A stretch of 34,881 nt of DNA. It comes from Candidatus Peribacteria bacterium (GTDB taxonomy: Bacteria > Patescibacteriota > Gracilibacteria > Peribacterales > Peribacteraceae). How positions within the stretch are numbered: position 1 is the stretch's first letter; every line of letters starts with the position of its first letter. Below are positions 10,224 to 18,997 of the stretch, piece by piece. Below the pieces are notes generated by a model. It saw only the letters and a list, made by a program, of their open reading frames with translations, did no database searches and was not told where the DNA came from. The translations under genes and the position numbers were made by a program. The stretch covers positions 1 through 34,881 of the forward strand of contig CALRGQ010000010.1 in the NCBI GenBank assembly GCA_943357915.1, written 5' to 3'.

Positions 10224-10712
10224 ATGATCCGGACACTGACTATCATCTATACAACCGGAACAGGTCATACCGAATTTGTCGTTGATACAGTCATCACCGC
10301 TCTCGCGGTTTCTAATCCCGATATTCGCGTCATCAAACAACGTGCTGAAATTTCCAAACCGGAAGACCTCACGAAAAGTGATGCGCTTATATTGGCCTGC
10401 GGAACGTGGAATACAAACAACGTGGAAGGAATGCTCAGCCCCTATATGCATGATCTTCTTGCTGTACGAGCAACCACAGAAGACCTGAAAGGCATACCTG
10501 CCGCAGTGATAGGCCTTGGTGACGAGCGATATTTTTTCACAGCCAAAGCCGCAGACAGACTTATGGAATATCTGAGTGTGCATAACGCCAAGGTGCTACT
10601 GCCTGCGCTGAAAATCGTGAACGACCCCTTTGATCAGACAAAAAAAATCCAGGACTGGGCAAAAGAATTTTCCTCCGCTCTCTCCAAACTTCCAGCTTCT
10701 ATCGATGCATAA
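10224..10712 (+). CDS. Flavodoxin-like protein
   Basis: IIYTTGTGHTEFVVDTV FMN-phosphate loop; LILACGTWNTNN; AAVIGLGDERYF. Confidence 0.85.
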   Translation: MIRTLTIIYTTGTGHTEFVVDTVITALAVSNPDIRVIKQRAEISKPEDLTKSDALILACGTWNTNNVEGMLSPYMHDLLAVRATTEDLKGIPAAVIGLGDERYFFTAKAADRLMEYLSVHNAKVLLPALKIVNDPFDQTKKIQDWAKEFSSALSKLPASIDA

Positions 10713-10713
10713 T

Positions 10714-10740
10714 TTTTCACTTTTCACTTTTCACTTTTCG
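10714..10740 (+). repeat. Heptanucleotide array (TTTTCAC)x3 + TTTTCG
   Basis: Direct reading, ends 8 nt before the korA-like ATG. Confidence 0.9.
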
Positions 10741-10748
10741 TTTCTGCA

Positions 10749-12539
10749 ATGAATCGCGTATCGCTGAAAATCGTTGGCTCGTCAGGACAAGGCCTAGATT
10801 CGATGGGCGATATTGTGGCGAAGGCACTCAAACGGAGCGGTTACTGTGTTTTTGGCTATCGCGAGTATCCGTCACTCATCAAAGGCGGACATGCCAGTTT
10901 TCAGCTCGATGCTTCAAACCAGAAGATCGAGAGTACGGAAACCAAAGTGAACGTTGTCATCGCGTTCAATCACCATGTGCTGGAGAAGAACATTCCGGAT
11001 CTGAAACCGGGAGGCATCCTTATTCACTCAACACCCAACTGGAAATTCCCGACTGCTGATCAGAAACTCATCGATCGCTTGAGCCTCAGTATCGTGTATC
11101 TGCCAGTCGAAGAAATTCTCACGAAACTCGGTGCTAAACCAGTTCTGACAAACGTGCTGCTCACCGCATTCGTCTGGGCAATGCTTGGTCAGAATATCGA
11201 CACACTCAAAAAAATGGTCGGTGAGAGATTCGCAAAGAAGAAAGATCTTCTCGACTTGAATATGCGCTGCATCGATGAAGGTTCCAGGTTACAAAAAGAA
11301 CATAAACTTTCGGTTGCGATGCCAAAGCCCAAGAAAGAGTGGGAGAAATGCCTGATGATCCCCGGTAGTAAAGCGATGGGTCTCGGCACGGTGCATGCTG
11401 GTGTGCGTGTGTACGCCGGATACCCCATGACGCCGAGCTCTCCCCTTCTTTCGTATATTGCCGATATCCAGAACCGGACGGGCATGGTCATTAAACAAGC
11501 AGAAGATGAAATCACGGCCGCGCAGTTTGTCTCAGGCGCCATGCTTATGGGCACTCGAGCACTGACCGGCACCTCAGGAGGCGGCTTTGATCTTATGAGC
11601 GAGACTGTTTCTCTCAATGCGATCATCGAAAATCCGACGGTCTTTGTTCTGGCTCAGCGCCCAGGTCCTGCAACTGGTCTACCGACATGGACTGGCCAAG
11701 GTGACTTGCTGATGGCCATCGGAACATCGCACGGAGAATTCGCACGTTGCGTCATGTCAGTGTCGAACGCAGAAGATTCATTTTATCTCGTGAACGACGC
11801 ATTTAATATTGCCGAGAAATACCAGATCAGCGTGATTTTGATGACTGATAAGCAAACAATGGAAGCGCTGTATACCGAAAAGCCCTATGACCTCACAAAA
11901 ATCGTGATCGACAGAGGTTCACTGGTCACCGATCCTGCGAAACTAAAAAAGCTAAAATCTACCGATCGTTACGATCCGAATGCAAAAGACGGCATTTCGC
12001 CGAGATGGCTCCCCGGAGCCAAGGCTGCGACATATGTGGCCCAAGGCGATGAGCATAATGCCGAAGGAAGCGTGGATGAAAGTGCCGACAATGCAGTGCA
12101 ACAAATGAATAAACGGATGCGAAAACAAGACGCGCTGAAAACAGCGTTGCCGGAACCGGAACTGTATCGAGTGGAAAGTGGAAAGTTGAAAGTGGAAAGT
12201 GCTGATTGGAGTCCGGACGTTTTACTCATCGGATGGGGAAGTACAAAATCAGTCGTTCTCGATGTCCTTAAGAGCTCAGGACTCACAACTCAAAATTCAA
12301 AACTCTCTATCGGCTATCTGCATTTCACATACCTCTGGCCACTGAAGACCGAAAAATTCGAGAAGCTCACAAAGACAGCGAAAAAAACGATCCTGATCGA
12401 GGGAAACTTTCAAGGTCAGCTCGGCGTTCTACTCAGACAAGAGACTGGAATCAAGATTCATGACCGTATTCTCAAATATGACGGACGACCGTTTTTCTAC
12501 GATGAGCTTTTGAATCTGATTTCAAAACATCTTTCGTAG
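10749..12539 (+). CDS. korA: 2-oxoacid:acceptor oxidoreductase, fused gamma-alpha subunit
   Basis: N-terminal GSSGQGLDSMGDIVAKAL (gamma domain), then GSKAMGLGTVHAGVRVYAGYPMTPSSPLL, TGTSGGGFDLMSE. Confidence 0.88.
   Translation: MNRVSLKIVGSSGQGLDSMGDIVAKALKRSGYCVFGYREYPSLIKGGHASFQLDASNQKIESTETKVNVVIAFNHHVLEKNIPDLKPGGILIHSTPNWKFPTADQKLIDRLSLSIVYLPVEEILTKLGAKPVLTNVLLTAFVWAMLGQNIDTLKKMVGERFAKKKDLLDLNMRCIDEGSRLQKEHKLSVAMPKPKKEWEKCLMIPGSKAMGLGTVHAGVRVYAGYPMTPSSPLLSYIADIQNRTGMVIKQAEDEITAAQFVSGAMLMGTRALTGTSGGGFDLMSETVSLNAIIENPTVFVLAQRPGPATGLPTWTGQGDLLMAIGTSHGEFARCVMSVSNAEDSFYLVNDAFNIAEKYQISVILMTDKQTMEALYTEKPYDLTKIVIDRGSLVTDPAKLKKLKSTDRYDPNAKDGISPRWLPGAKAATYVAQGDEHNAEGSVDESADNAVQQMNKRMRKQDALKTALPEPELYRVESGKLKVESADWSPDVLLIGWGSTKSVVLDVLKSSGLTTQNSKLSIGYLHFTYLWPLKTEKFEKLTKTAKKTILIEGNFQGQLGVLLRQETGIKIHDRILKYDGRPFFYDELLNLISKHLS
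12171..12201 (+). repeat. Intragenic heptanucleotide array (GTGGAAA)2 GTTGAAA GTGGAAA GTG
   Basis: Direct reading inside korA-like coding sequence (encodes RVESGKLKVES). Confidence 0.85.
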
Positions 12540-12564
12540 AGACGTGCGCGCCGCCCGTCTCTAC
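12536..12564. repeat. GTAGAGACG palindromic element
   Basis: GTAGAGACG-tgcgcgccgcc-CGTCTCTAC, 9-bp perfect inverted repeat overlapping the korA-like stop. Confidence 0.8.
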
Positions 12565-12592
12565 TGCTACCCGCTAACCGTTTTCCGCTCAC

Positions 12593-13480
12593 ATGCCCAT
12601 CAAACTCGACGCCAACGGCCCCGTCATGAAAGACTTCCACTCCGAGAACCGCTGCACGTGGTGTGACGGCTGCGGCAACTACGGCATCTGGACTGGCGTG
12701 AAATCTGCACTCACGGAACTCGGCATAGCACCGGATCAGTGTCTGCTCTGTTTCGATGTCGGTTGCCACGGCAACGGCAGTGATAAACTAAAGGGCTACC
12801 GTTTTCACGGCTTACATGGCCGCGTTCTGCCGTTTGCGGCTGGGGCGAAACTTGCGAATCCAAAACTGCCGGTCATTGCCTTCGGCGGCGATGGCGCCAG
12901 TTTTTCGGAAGGCATCGGTCATCTAGTCCATGCAGTCCGCAGTCATTATCCGATCACATTCGTTCTGCACAACAACGGTAACTACGGCCTAACGACCGGC
13001 CAGTCCAGCTCACTCACGCCACAAGGACAGATCATGAACACTGCACCAAACAGCATGCCCGAGATGACACTAAATTCGATGGACTTTATTTTCTCACTAG
13101 AACCGACGTTCGTTGCCCGCGCGTTCTCTGGCGACATCAAACAAGTCACGTCAGTCTTAAAAGAAGCCATTCGTCACCGCGGCTTCGCATTCGTCGATAT
13201 TCTGCAGGCCTGTCCGACCTACAACAAGTTCGCAACGCACACGATGCTTCTGGAGAAATATTACAAAGTCGAGGATGAAAACCACGATACTTCAGATTTC
13301 AAAAAAGCCCGTGCTCTTGCTATCGATACTAGTCAGCGCATCGCAACCGGCATTTTGTACCGTAATGAAAATGTTCCCAATTTTTACGAACGGCTGGTAC
13401 CGCGTCAGGGCAAAACGACAACGCCCGTAGAAGAAGTAGAGAAATTTGATGTGACGGAGCTGATGCGGGATTTTTTGTAG
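12593..13480 (+). CDS. korB: 2-oxoacid:acceptor oxidoreductase, beta subunit (TPP-binding)
   Basis: CTWCDGCGNYGIWTGVKSAL; FGGDGASFSEGIGHLVHAVRSHYPITFVLHNNGNYGLTTGQ. Confidence 0.92.
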   Translation: MPIKLDANGPVMKDFHSENRCTWCDGCGNYGIWTGVKSALTELGIAPDQCLLCFDVGCHGNGSDKLKGYRFHGLHGRVLPFAAGAKLANPKLPVIAFGGDGASFSEGIGHLVHAVRSHYPITFVLHNNGNYGLTTGQSSSLTPQGQIMNTAPNSMPEMTLNSMDFIFSLEPTFVARAFSGDIKQVTSVLKEAIRHRGFAFVDILQACPTYNKFATHTMLLEKYYKVEDENHDTSDFKKARALAIDTSQRIATGILYRNENVPNFYERLVPRQGKTTTPVEEVEKFDVTELMRDFL

Positions 13481-13481
13481 C

Positions 13482-14189
13482 CTAACGCGTCATCGCCAAA
13501 AACAATTTGTGTACTTCTGATGAAACTCGTACTTCCGCGTGGAACGTCCCAATCATCACATTTCCCTGACGAATCAGAACCGGTTCACCGCGAAATTTGG
13601 CAAGCACCTCAACATTTTTTCCAACATGTGTGATTTTCGGTGCGCGAATAAACGCGACTGGCACAGGCTTCTGAATGCCGGAAATCTTGAGCTCAGCCTC
13701 AAAGCTATCGATCTGCGTACCGTAAGCATTGCGCTCAAGCGTGGCATCGATCAATCCCAGTGTTTTAGGTGCATTCTTTCCAGTGACTTTTTTTGCGAGC
13801 AAGATTGCTCCAGCACAGGTGCCATACACGATGAGGCTCTCTGTGCCCCCTCCCCGGCGCTCTGGCGCCACCCCTCCCCCCTCCGGGTGGAGGGGAATGC
13901 TGTTTTTCTGAGCACTGTCTAACGAAGCTCCCCTCTCCCGGGACGGGAGAGGGGCAGGCCGCAGCCGGGGGAGAGGGCGTAAGGCTACCCTTCTCACAAT
14001 CTCCTTCCCCACCCCACTCTCCTGCAAAAATTTCCCAATCACCGTTGATTCGCCTCCCGGAATAATCAACGCCGAGACTTTCGACAAATCTTCCAATGAA
14101 CGAACCTCGATTGCGGGCACACGTAACGAATGCAACACCTGAATGTGCTCCGCGAAATCCCCCTGAAATGCGAGAACTCCAACAATCAT
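13482..14189 (-). CDS. pdxT: Pyridoxal 5'-phosphate synthase glutaminase subunit PdxT, with atypical ~49-aa insertion
   Basis: GVLAFQGDFAEHIQVL, IIPGGESTVIGKFL, VYGTCAGAILLAKK, RNAYGTQIDSFEAEL. Confidence 0.92.
   Translation of the reverse strand: MIVGVLAFQGDFAEHIQVLHSLRVPAIEVRSLEDLSKVSALIIPGGESTVIGKFLQESGVGKEIVRRVALRPLPRLRPAPLPSRERGASLDSAQKNSIPLHPEGGGVAPERRGGGTESLIVYGTCAGAILLAKKVTGKNAPKTLGLIDATLERNAYGTQIDSFEAELKISGIQKPVPVAFIRAPKITHVGKNVEVLAKFRGEPVLIRQGNVMIGTFHAEVRVSSEVHKLFLAMTR
13846..13977. repeat. Pair of inverted REP-like GC-rich palindromes inside pdxT
   Basis: CCCCCTCCCCGGCGCTCTGGCGCCACCCCTCCCCCCTCCGGGTGGAGGGG and, inverted, CCCCTCTCCCGGGACGGGAGAGGGGCAGGCCGCAGCCGGGGGAGAGGG. Confidence 0.8.
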
Positions 14190-14200
14190 ACCTACCTATT

Positions 14201-15076
14201 CTACCATCCTCTCTCCGACATTTTCGTGGGAAGATTCGCGATCTCCAACCCCGCCATCGCGCCCGTCAAACCGGTAGAGATCTGTAATAATTTCTTCGCA
14301 TCATTGTAATGCGTTGTCGCCTGGACGATGGCCTTTGCCATACGAGCCGGGTCTTTGGATTTGAAAATACCTGATCCGACAAAGACTCCCTCGGCTCCGA
14401 GTTCCATCAAAAGCGCTGCATCCGCCGGTGTTGCGATGCCTCCCGCAACGAATGTCACGACTGGCAAACGCTGAGCTTTCTTGACGTCACTGACAAGCTC
14501 AGGCGGAACGCGTTCTGCTACGGCAAACTTCTTGAGTTCTGCAGCTGTCATGGACTTAAGCGCTGCAATTTCGCCTTTGATGAGCTTAAGATGCCTAACT
14601 GCTTCAACAACGTTACCGGTGCCAGCCTCGCCTTTGGTACGAATCATGCATGCACCTTCAGCAATCCGACGAAGCGCCTCGCCGAGGTTGGTAGCGCCAC
14701 AGACAAATGGAATTTTTAACGCATTCTTATCAACATGATGAAACGGATCCGCGGGCGTGAGCACTTCCGACTCGTCAATAAAATCGACCGCCATCGCCTC
14801 CAGAATTCTGGCCTCTGCAGTGTGTCCAATGCGGATTTTGGCCATCACCGGAATCGAGACTGCTTTCTGAATCTGAGCAATCAACGAAGGATCACTCATG
14901 CGTGCTACGCCACCCTGAGCACGAATGTCGGATGGAACACGCTCCAGAGCCATGACAGCACACGCTCCAGCAGCTTCTGCAATTTTTGCCTGCTTCGCCG
15001 TCACCACGTCCATGATGACGCCGCCCTTGAGCATCTTTGCAAGATCAACGCCGGTGTGGTTGGTGAGTGTGAACAT
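14201..15076 (-). CDS. pdxS: Pyridoxal 5'-phosphate synthase lyase subunit PdxS
   Basis: [48 protein letters not shown]. Confidence 0.97.
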   Translation of the reverse strand: MFTLTNHTGVDLAKMLKGGVIMDVVTAKQAKIAEAAGACAVMALERVPSDIRAQGGVARMSDPSLIAQIQKAVSIPVMAKIRIGHTAEARILEAMAVDFIDESEVLTPADPFHHVDKNALKIPFVCGATNLGEALRRIAEGACMIRTKGEAGTGNVVEAVRHLKLIKGEIAALKSMTAAELKKFAVAERVPPELVSDVKKAQRLPVVTFVAGGIATPADAALLMELGAEGVFVGSGIFKSKDPARMAKAIVQATTHYNDAKKLLQISTGLTGAMAGLEIANLPTKMSERGW

Positions 15077-15090
15077 CGTGTGAAGTAATA

Positions 15091-15702
15091 TTACAGCTGC
15101 TTGACTGATGAACCAACGAGCGCAGCAAATTCAGGGTCGATACTAAGTCTGCTTTCTTCGGGTAATACCTGATTCTGATACTTACTGTGTGGTTTGAGGT
15201 TATACGGCGTTTCGGCTGGAGACGTCATCATCTCAAACGCGAGCTGACACACACGCATGCCCGGATATAACGCAACCGGCAGACGGTTCAGGTTACTAAT
15301 CTCAAGCGTTATCGTTCCGACGAAACCAGGATCTACGAAGCCAGCCGTAGAATGCACGATGATACCAAGTCGCCCGAGCGAGCTTCTGCCCTCCACACGT
15401 ACAACCAAGTCATCCGGAACCGTGATCTTCTCCTGTGTGACACCCAAAATGAATTCTCCAGGCTGTACGATGAACGGCTCGCCATCTGGGATCGTAATAA
15501 TCCGCATATTCTGCGCAAACGTCTTTGGGTTCTTCGGGTCTAATACGGCATATTTGCTGTGTTCGTAGACTTTGAAGACGTTTCCAAGCCTCAGGTCCAT
15601 GCTCGACGCATGAATGTACTGAAAGAGTTCCGCTTGATTGGACTCGATTTTCACGCGTCCGGATGCGATGGCCTTCTTGATGTCTCTATCGGACAAAATC
15701 AT
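15091..15702 (-). CDS. dcd: dCTP deaminase
   Basis: [20 protein letters not shown]...; [34 protein letters not shown]. Confidence 0.95.
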   Translation of the reverse strand: MILSDRDIKKAIASGRVKIESNQAELFQYIHASSMDLRLGNVFKVYEHSKYAVLDPKNPKTFAQNMRIITIPDGEPFIVQPGEFILGVTQEKITVPDDLVVRVEGRSSLGRLGIIVHSTAGFVDPGFVGTITLEISNLNRLPVALYPGMRVCQLAFEMMTSPAETPYNLKPHSKYQNQVLPEESRLSIDPEFAALVGSSVKQL

Positions 15703-15722
15703 AAATGTGAGGAGTGAGGAGG

Positions 15723-15766
15723 CCTGCCCTCCATAGCTCCGAAGCGGAGCTAGGAGCGACGGAGGG
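15723..15766. repeat. Nested palindromic element in a divergent promoter region
   Basis: TAGCTCC-gaagc-GGAGCTA nested in CCCTCC...GGAGGG, between dcd and the following hypothetical gene. Confidence 0.75.
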
Positions 15767-15870
15767 AACCGAGGAGGCAAGACTACCACACGCAAGCCAC
15801 GCGCGAGAATAGGAAAATTGCAATGCAACACGCGGGCGTAAAAACCAAAAAAGACTATACTGAGCCTCCC

Positions 15871-17592
15871 ATGGCATTCAAACGCGGACCCGATTCACCG
15901 GCATTAGTCTCAGGCGCCGAAAAGACGAATAGCGAAGACCAGCACACGCTGGAAAGACGAGCGATGGATATTCGAAAGAAATACCGCGAGTACTTCCGGA
16001 TCACCTGTGAGGAATTAGGTGTCGCATCAGAAAAACAAACCGCAGAACTTAAGGGGTGGGCTCTGGATTTTGAGATCACCGAAAAAGAAGTCCGAGATCG
16101 TGAATATTGGTATGAGGAGGATTATGCAAAAAGAATCGGCGCAGCGAAAAATCTCTACTCCGGATTTACATCGATGCTACAAAGTGCCGTGGATGAAAAA
16201 CTGATTTCAAATGCATCCAGACAGCGCTGGATCCAACGCTTACGTGACCGGAATGTAGGTTATAAGGGAAAAGAAGAATGGATTACAGGCGTTTTCCCTA
16301 CGTACTTCAAAGCATGGAAAACAGTCGCGTCAGACCGAGACACGCTGCTGCAGGATGCTAAAAAAAAATCATTCATCCAAGGTCACCCAGTCTTCGGCAT
16401 CATTCTCAATCACGAGAAATTCTTGTCACTTCACTTCACGAAACAACGCGACCTCATCTCGGGGGCATCGGGCGCCTTCAATGCACGAGACAAAAAGCTG
16501 GAAGGCGCATACCGTATTGCCGATGCAAAATTACGCGGTGCAATGCTGCGCGGAACACTGGCACATGGAAAAGCCGGAGTCTGGCTGGATCGTATTTTCA
16601 AAAGCGATGCTTCAGCAGACAAGATTGAGGCATTCGTCAACGGCAATGCCTCTGATTCACTGGAAGGATTAATGCAAAACTGGGCCGCGGTGAAAGATCG
16701 GTATACCGCAGTCATGAAAAAGGCCGCCGAACGAGGTGAGAACTCCGCCGCACGCGGATTCAAACTGGTACTGGCCGATCGATTTTTGGCAATGCATTAC
16801 TCAGAACGGCTTTCCTACGTGAAGCAGGCTGAAGATCGTTTGGAAGATGCAAAGAATATGGCAAATGAACGCCCGATTTTCCTGAGAATTCGTCATGACA
16901 TGGACATGAAGGATTGGCCCGAGGCCAGAGTGCATATCATGGAGGCAAAACTCCTTGATCTCACGGACTCCCAACGACAACGGCTCAAATCAATGGAAGA
17001 ACACATCGCGGCATTTAGCGGGCGAACTACCGTGACCGAATCCTCGAAAGGCGAAAAGGCTCAGGAACGACTAGATATGCTCGTACAGCAGATGGAGCAC
17101 TCTCACTCCGAAATGGTGCCACTTGTGAAACGACTGTTAGCAACCCCCAATGCAAACCGAGGTATTCATCAACTACGGTGGATCGCGTACAACAACATTT
17201 GGTGCCGCACCCACGGCGGGCCGTATCTTGATGATGAGATAGCGCGTAAAGGCTCAAGTCAGGATCAGGCAGAACTGACGAAGTACCGGGCGGAACAGGG
17301 ACAAGACATCGGTCGGCATGATGGTCTGGATCATTCAACATCCGACAGCGCGTACTTCCGCAAGCAAGAAACATCCAAACATAAAGCCACATTCTTGCAC
17401 GCAAACATGGGCGCAGGTGGCGTTGTCAGCGCGCTTGGTGAAAAACTGGAACATGAACAGGATCCTCGCTGGCTCTATTGGACGACACTCTGTCCGCACC
17501 TCGACGGTGAACCAAAAAATGAGGCATGGATGCGCGAATTCTTGCAAATACTCTCAGAGATGCGCTCGCTGACACGCACTCTTGCAGCGTAA
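15871..17592 (+). CDS. Hypothetical helical protein
   Basis: Long ORF (from 15823) with probable start MAFKRGPDSPALVSG; charged, predicted mostly helical; no recognised family. Confidence 0.7.
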   Translation: MAFKRGPDSPALVSGAEKTNSEDQHTLERRAMDIRKKYREYFRITCEELGVASEKQTAELKGWALDFEITEKEVRDREYWYEEDYAKRIGAAKNLYSGFTSMLQSAVDEKLISNASRQRWIQRLRDRNVGYKGKEEWITGVFPTYFKAWKTVASDRDTLLQDAKKKSFIQGHPVFGIILNHEKFLSLHFTKQRDLISGASGAFNARDKKLEGAYRIADAKLRGAMLRGTLAHGKAGVWLDRIFKSDASADKIEAFVNGNASDSLEGLMQNWAAVKDRYTAVMKKAAERGENSAARGFKLVLADRFLAMHYSERLSYVKQAEDRLEDAKNMANERPIFLRIRHDMDMKDWPEARVHIMEAKLLDLTDSQRQRLKSMEEHIAAFSGRTTVTESSKGEKAQERLDMLVQQMEHSHSEMVPLVKRLLATPNANRGIHQLRWIAYNNIWCRTHGGPYLDDEIARKGSSQDQAELTKYRAEQGQDIGRHDGLDHSTSDSAYFRKQETSKHKATFLHANMGAGGVVSALGEKLEHEQDPRWLYWTTLCPHLDGEPKNEAWMREFLQILSEMRSLTRTLAA

Positions 17593-17633
17593 TGGGTTGC
17601 CAATAACTACAGACTTTGCAAAAATGCACCGCT

Positions 17634-18218
17634 ATGCGCACCCCCCACCTCTTTCTTGTACCGGCACTTCTCTGTTCTCTCGCTGCCTGTACACCAGTAC
17701 AAACAAGCATCAACGAGCAGAACCAAAATCCACTGACGGCGTCACGTTACGGTGACGAACTAGCGGATACGATGGCGAACTTTATCATCAGTGATGATCC
17801 AATCGTAAAAGACCCCGCAACACTGAAGCTGATAGAAAGTGAAATCGCCCGTGGAAAAGACATCGGGACAAGCGCACGGGAAATCGTAGGAGATGGCCTG
17901 CTTGGCGGCATCATCAGTATCAAAGCAGATGTGATGGGATATGCGCTTTTGGCTGACAACGTTCTCTATCTTTCATCAGATTTCATCTCAGATCCTGGGG
18001 CATCGTTACATGTGTATCTCACAACTGTCGTTGATCCGCGCGACGTATCTTTCCCTGACGAGACCGCCATTGATCTAGGCTCGCTCCAAGCAACGTATGG
18101 CCCTCAGCAGTATGACGTTCCGGTGCAAGATGATCCGAATGCAATACGTTCATTTGTGCTCTATGACACAAAGCTCAAGATCATCTACGGTTTTGCACAG
18201 ATCTCAAAGTCTGCTTAA
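17634..18218 (+). CDS. Lipoprotein with DM13-like domain
   Basis: MRTPHLFLVPALLCSLAAC lipobox; VLYLSSDFISDPGASLHVYLTTV...IDLGSLQATYGPQQYDVPVQDDPNAIRSFVLYDTKLKIIYGFAQI resembles DM13. Confidence 0.7.
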   Translation: MRTPHLFLVPALLCSLAACTPVQTSINEQNQNPLTASRYGDELADTMANFIISDDPIVKDPATLKLIESEIARGKDIGTSAREIVGDGLLGGIISIKADVMGYALLADNVLYLSSDFISDPGASLHVYLTTVVDPRDVSFPDETAIDLGSLQATYGPQQYDVPVQDDPNAIRSFVLYDTKLKIIYGFAQISKSA

Positions 18219-18220
18219 CC

Positions 18221-18289
18221 GCGGGTAGAAACCCGCTTCCCCTTGAGGGAAGTTTTGATAAAGAAAAACGGGAGCAGGTATCTACCTGC
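18221..18289. terminator. Three consecutive hairpins between convergent genes (probable bidirectional terminator)
   Basis: GCGGGT-agaa-ACCCGC; CTTCCCcttGAGGGAAG; GCAGGTA-tc-TACCTGC. Confidence 0.6.
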
Positions 18290-18300
18290 GTTTAGATGAG

Positions 18301-18900
18301 TTACAGCGGCACCTGTGCCGAATTTTGCAAAACAGCATCGATGGCAGCAGTCAGAGCTTCGATCGTATTCGTGACACGCACGCCATTGACGAAGTATGTC
18401 GGCGTGGAATTCACACCTTTCTTCTCGCCTTCAGCAAAGTCTGCAAGAATCGTCGTCTTCTTGATACCGGACTTCACGCAACGATCAAAAAGCTCTGTAT
18501 CAAGCTTCAGTTCCGCAGCCCACGTTCGGAGTGCTGCACTATTCAAGTCTTTCTGCTTCTCATAGTTCATGTCAAAGAACTCCCAAAACTTACCCTGATC
18601 CGCAGCACATTCAGCAGCCTGAGCGGCCTCAAGTGCATGAACATGGTTCTGGAGTGGGAAATGCTTGAACTCAAAACGTATTTTCCCTTCATATTTTGCC
18701 AGCAGGGGCTTCGTGAGAATCTCATGAGCAGCTTTGCATGCCGGACATTGAAAATCACCATACTCGGTTATGGTGACAAGTGCAGTCTCGGGTCCCATTG
18801 GCGTACGTGAAGACAGTGCGGATAAACCAGTCGTATCCACACCGCAGGCAGCAAGCAGAATACTTCCAATAGCAACCATCGATAGTGCTTTGAGACGCAT
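18301..18900 (-). CDS. DsbA-family thioredoxin-fold lipoprotein
   Basis: Lipobox ILLAAC; EYGDFQCPACKAAHEIL (CPAC active site); STPTYFVNGVRV. Confidence 0.9.
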   Translation of the reverse strand: MRLKALSMVAIGSILLAACGVDTTGLSALSSRTPMGPETALVTITEYGDFQCPACKAAHEILTKPLLAKYEGKIRFEFKHFPLQNHVHALEAAQAAECAADQGKFWEFFDMNYEKQKDLNSAALRTWAAELKLDTELFDRCVKSGIKKTTILADFAEGEKKGVNSTPTYFVNGVRVTNTIEALTAAIDAVLQNSAQVPL

Positions 18901-18953
18901 AGAAAGCAGTGAGGAATAGATATGAAATAGAAAATCATGATCATTATAGCCTA

Positions 18954-18988
18954 TTTTCCATGTTCCATTTCCGATTTTCGATTTATAG
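18954..18988 (+). repeat. Degenerate heptanucleotide array TTTTCCA TGTTCCA TTTCCGA TTTTCGA TTTATAG
   Basis: Direct reading, ends 9 nt before the dnaX ATG. Confidence 0.65.
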
Positions 18989-18997
18989 TCGTATCCT

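Noticed and set aside
10092-10583. 163-aa minus-strand ORF with several Cys
   Set aside because: Fully antisense to the flavodoxin gene, whose motifs are clear; no supporting motif in the antisense product.
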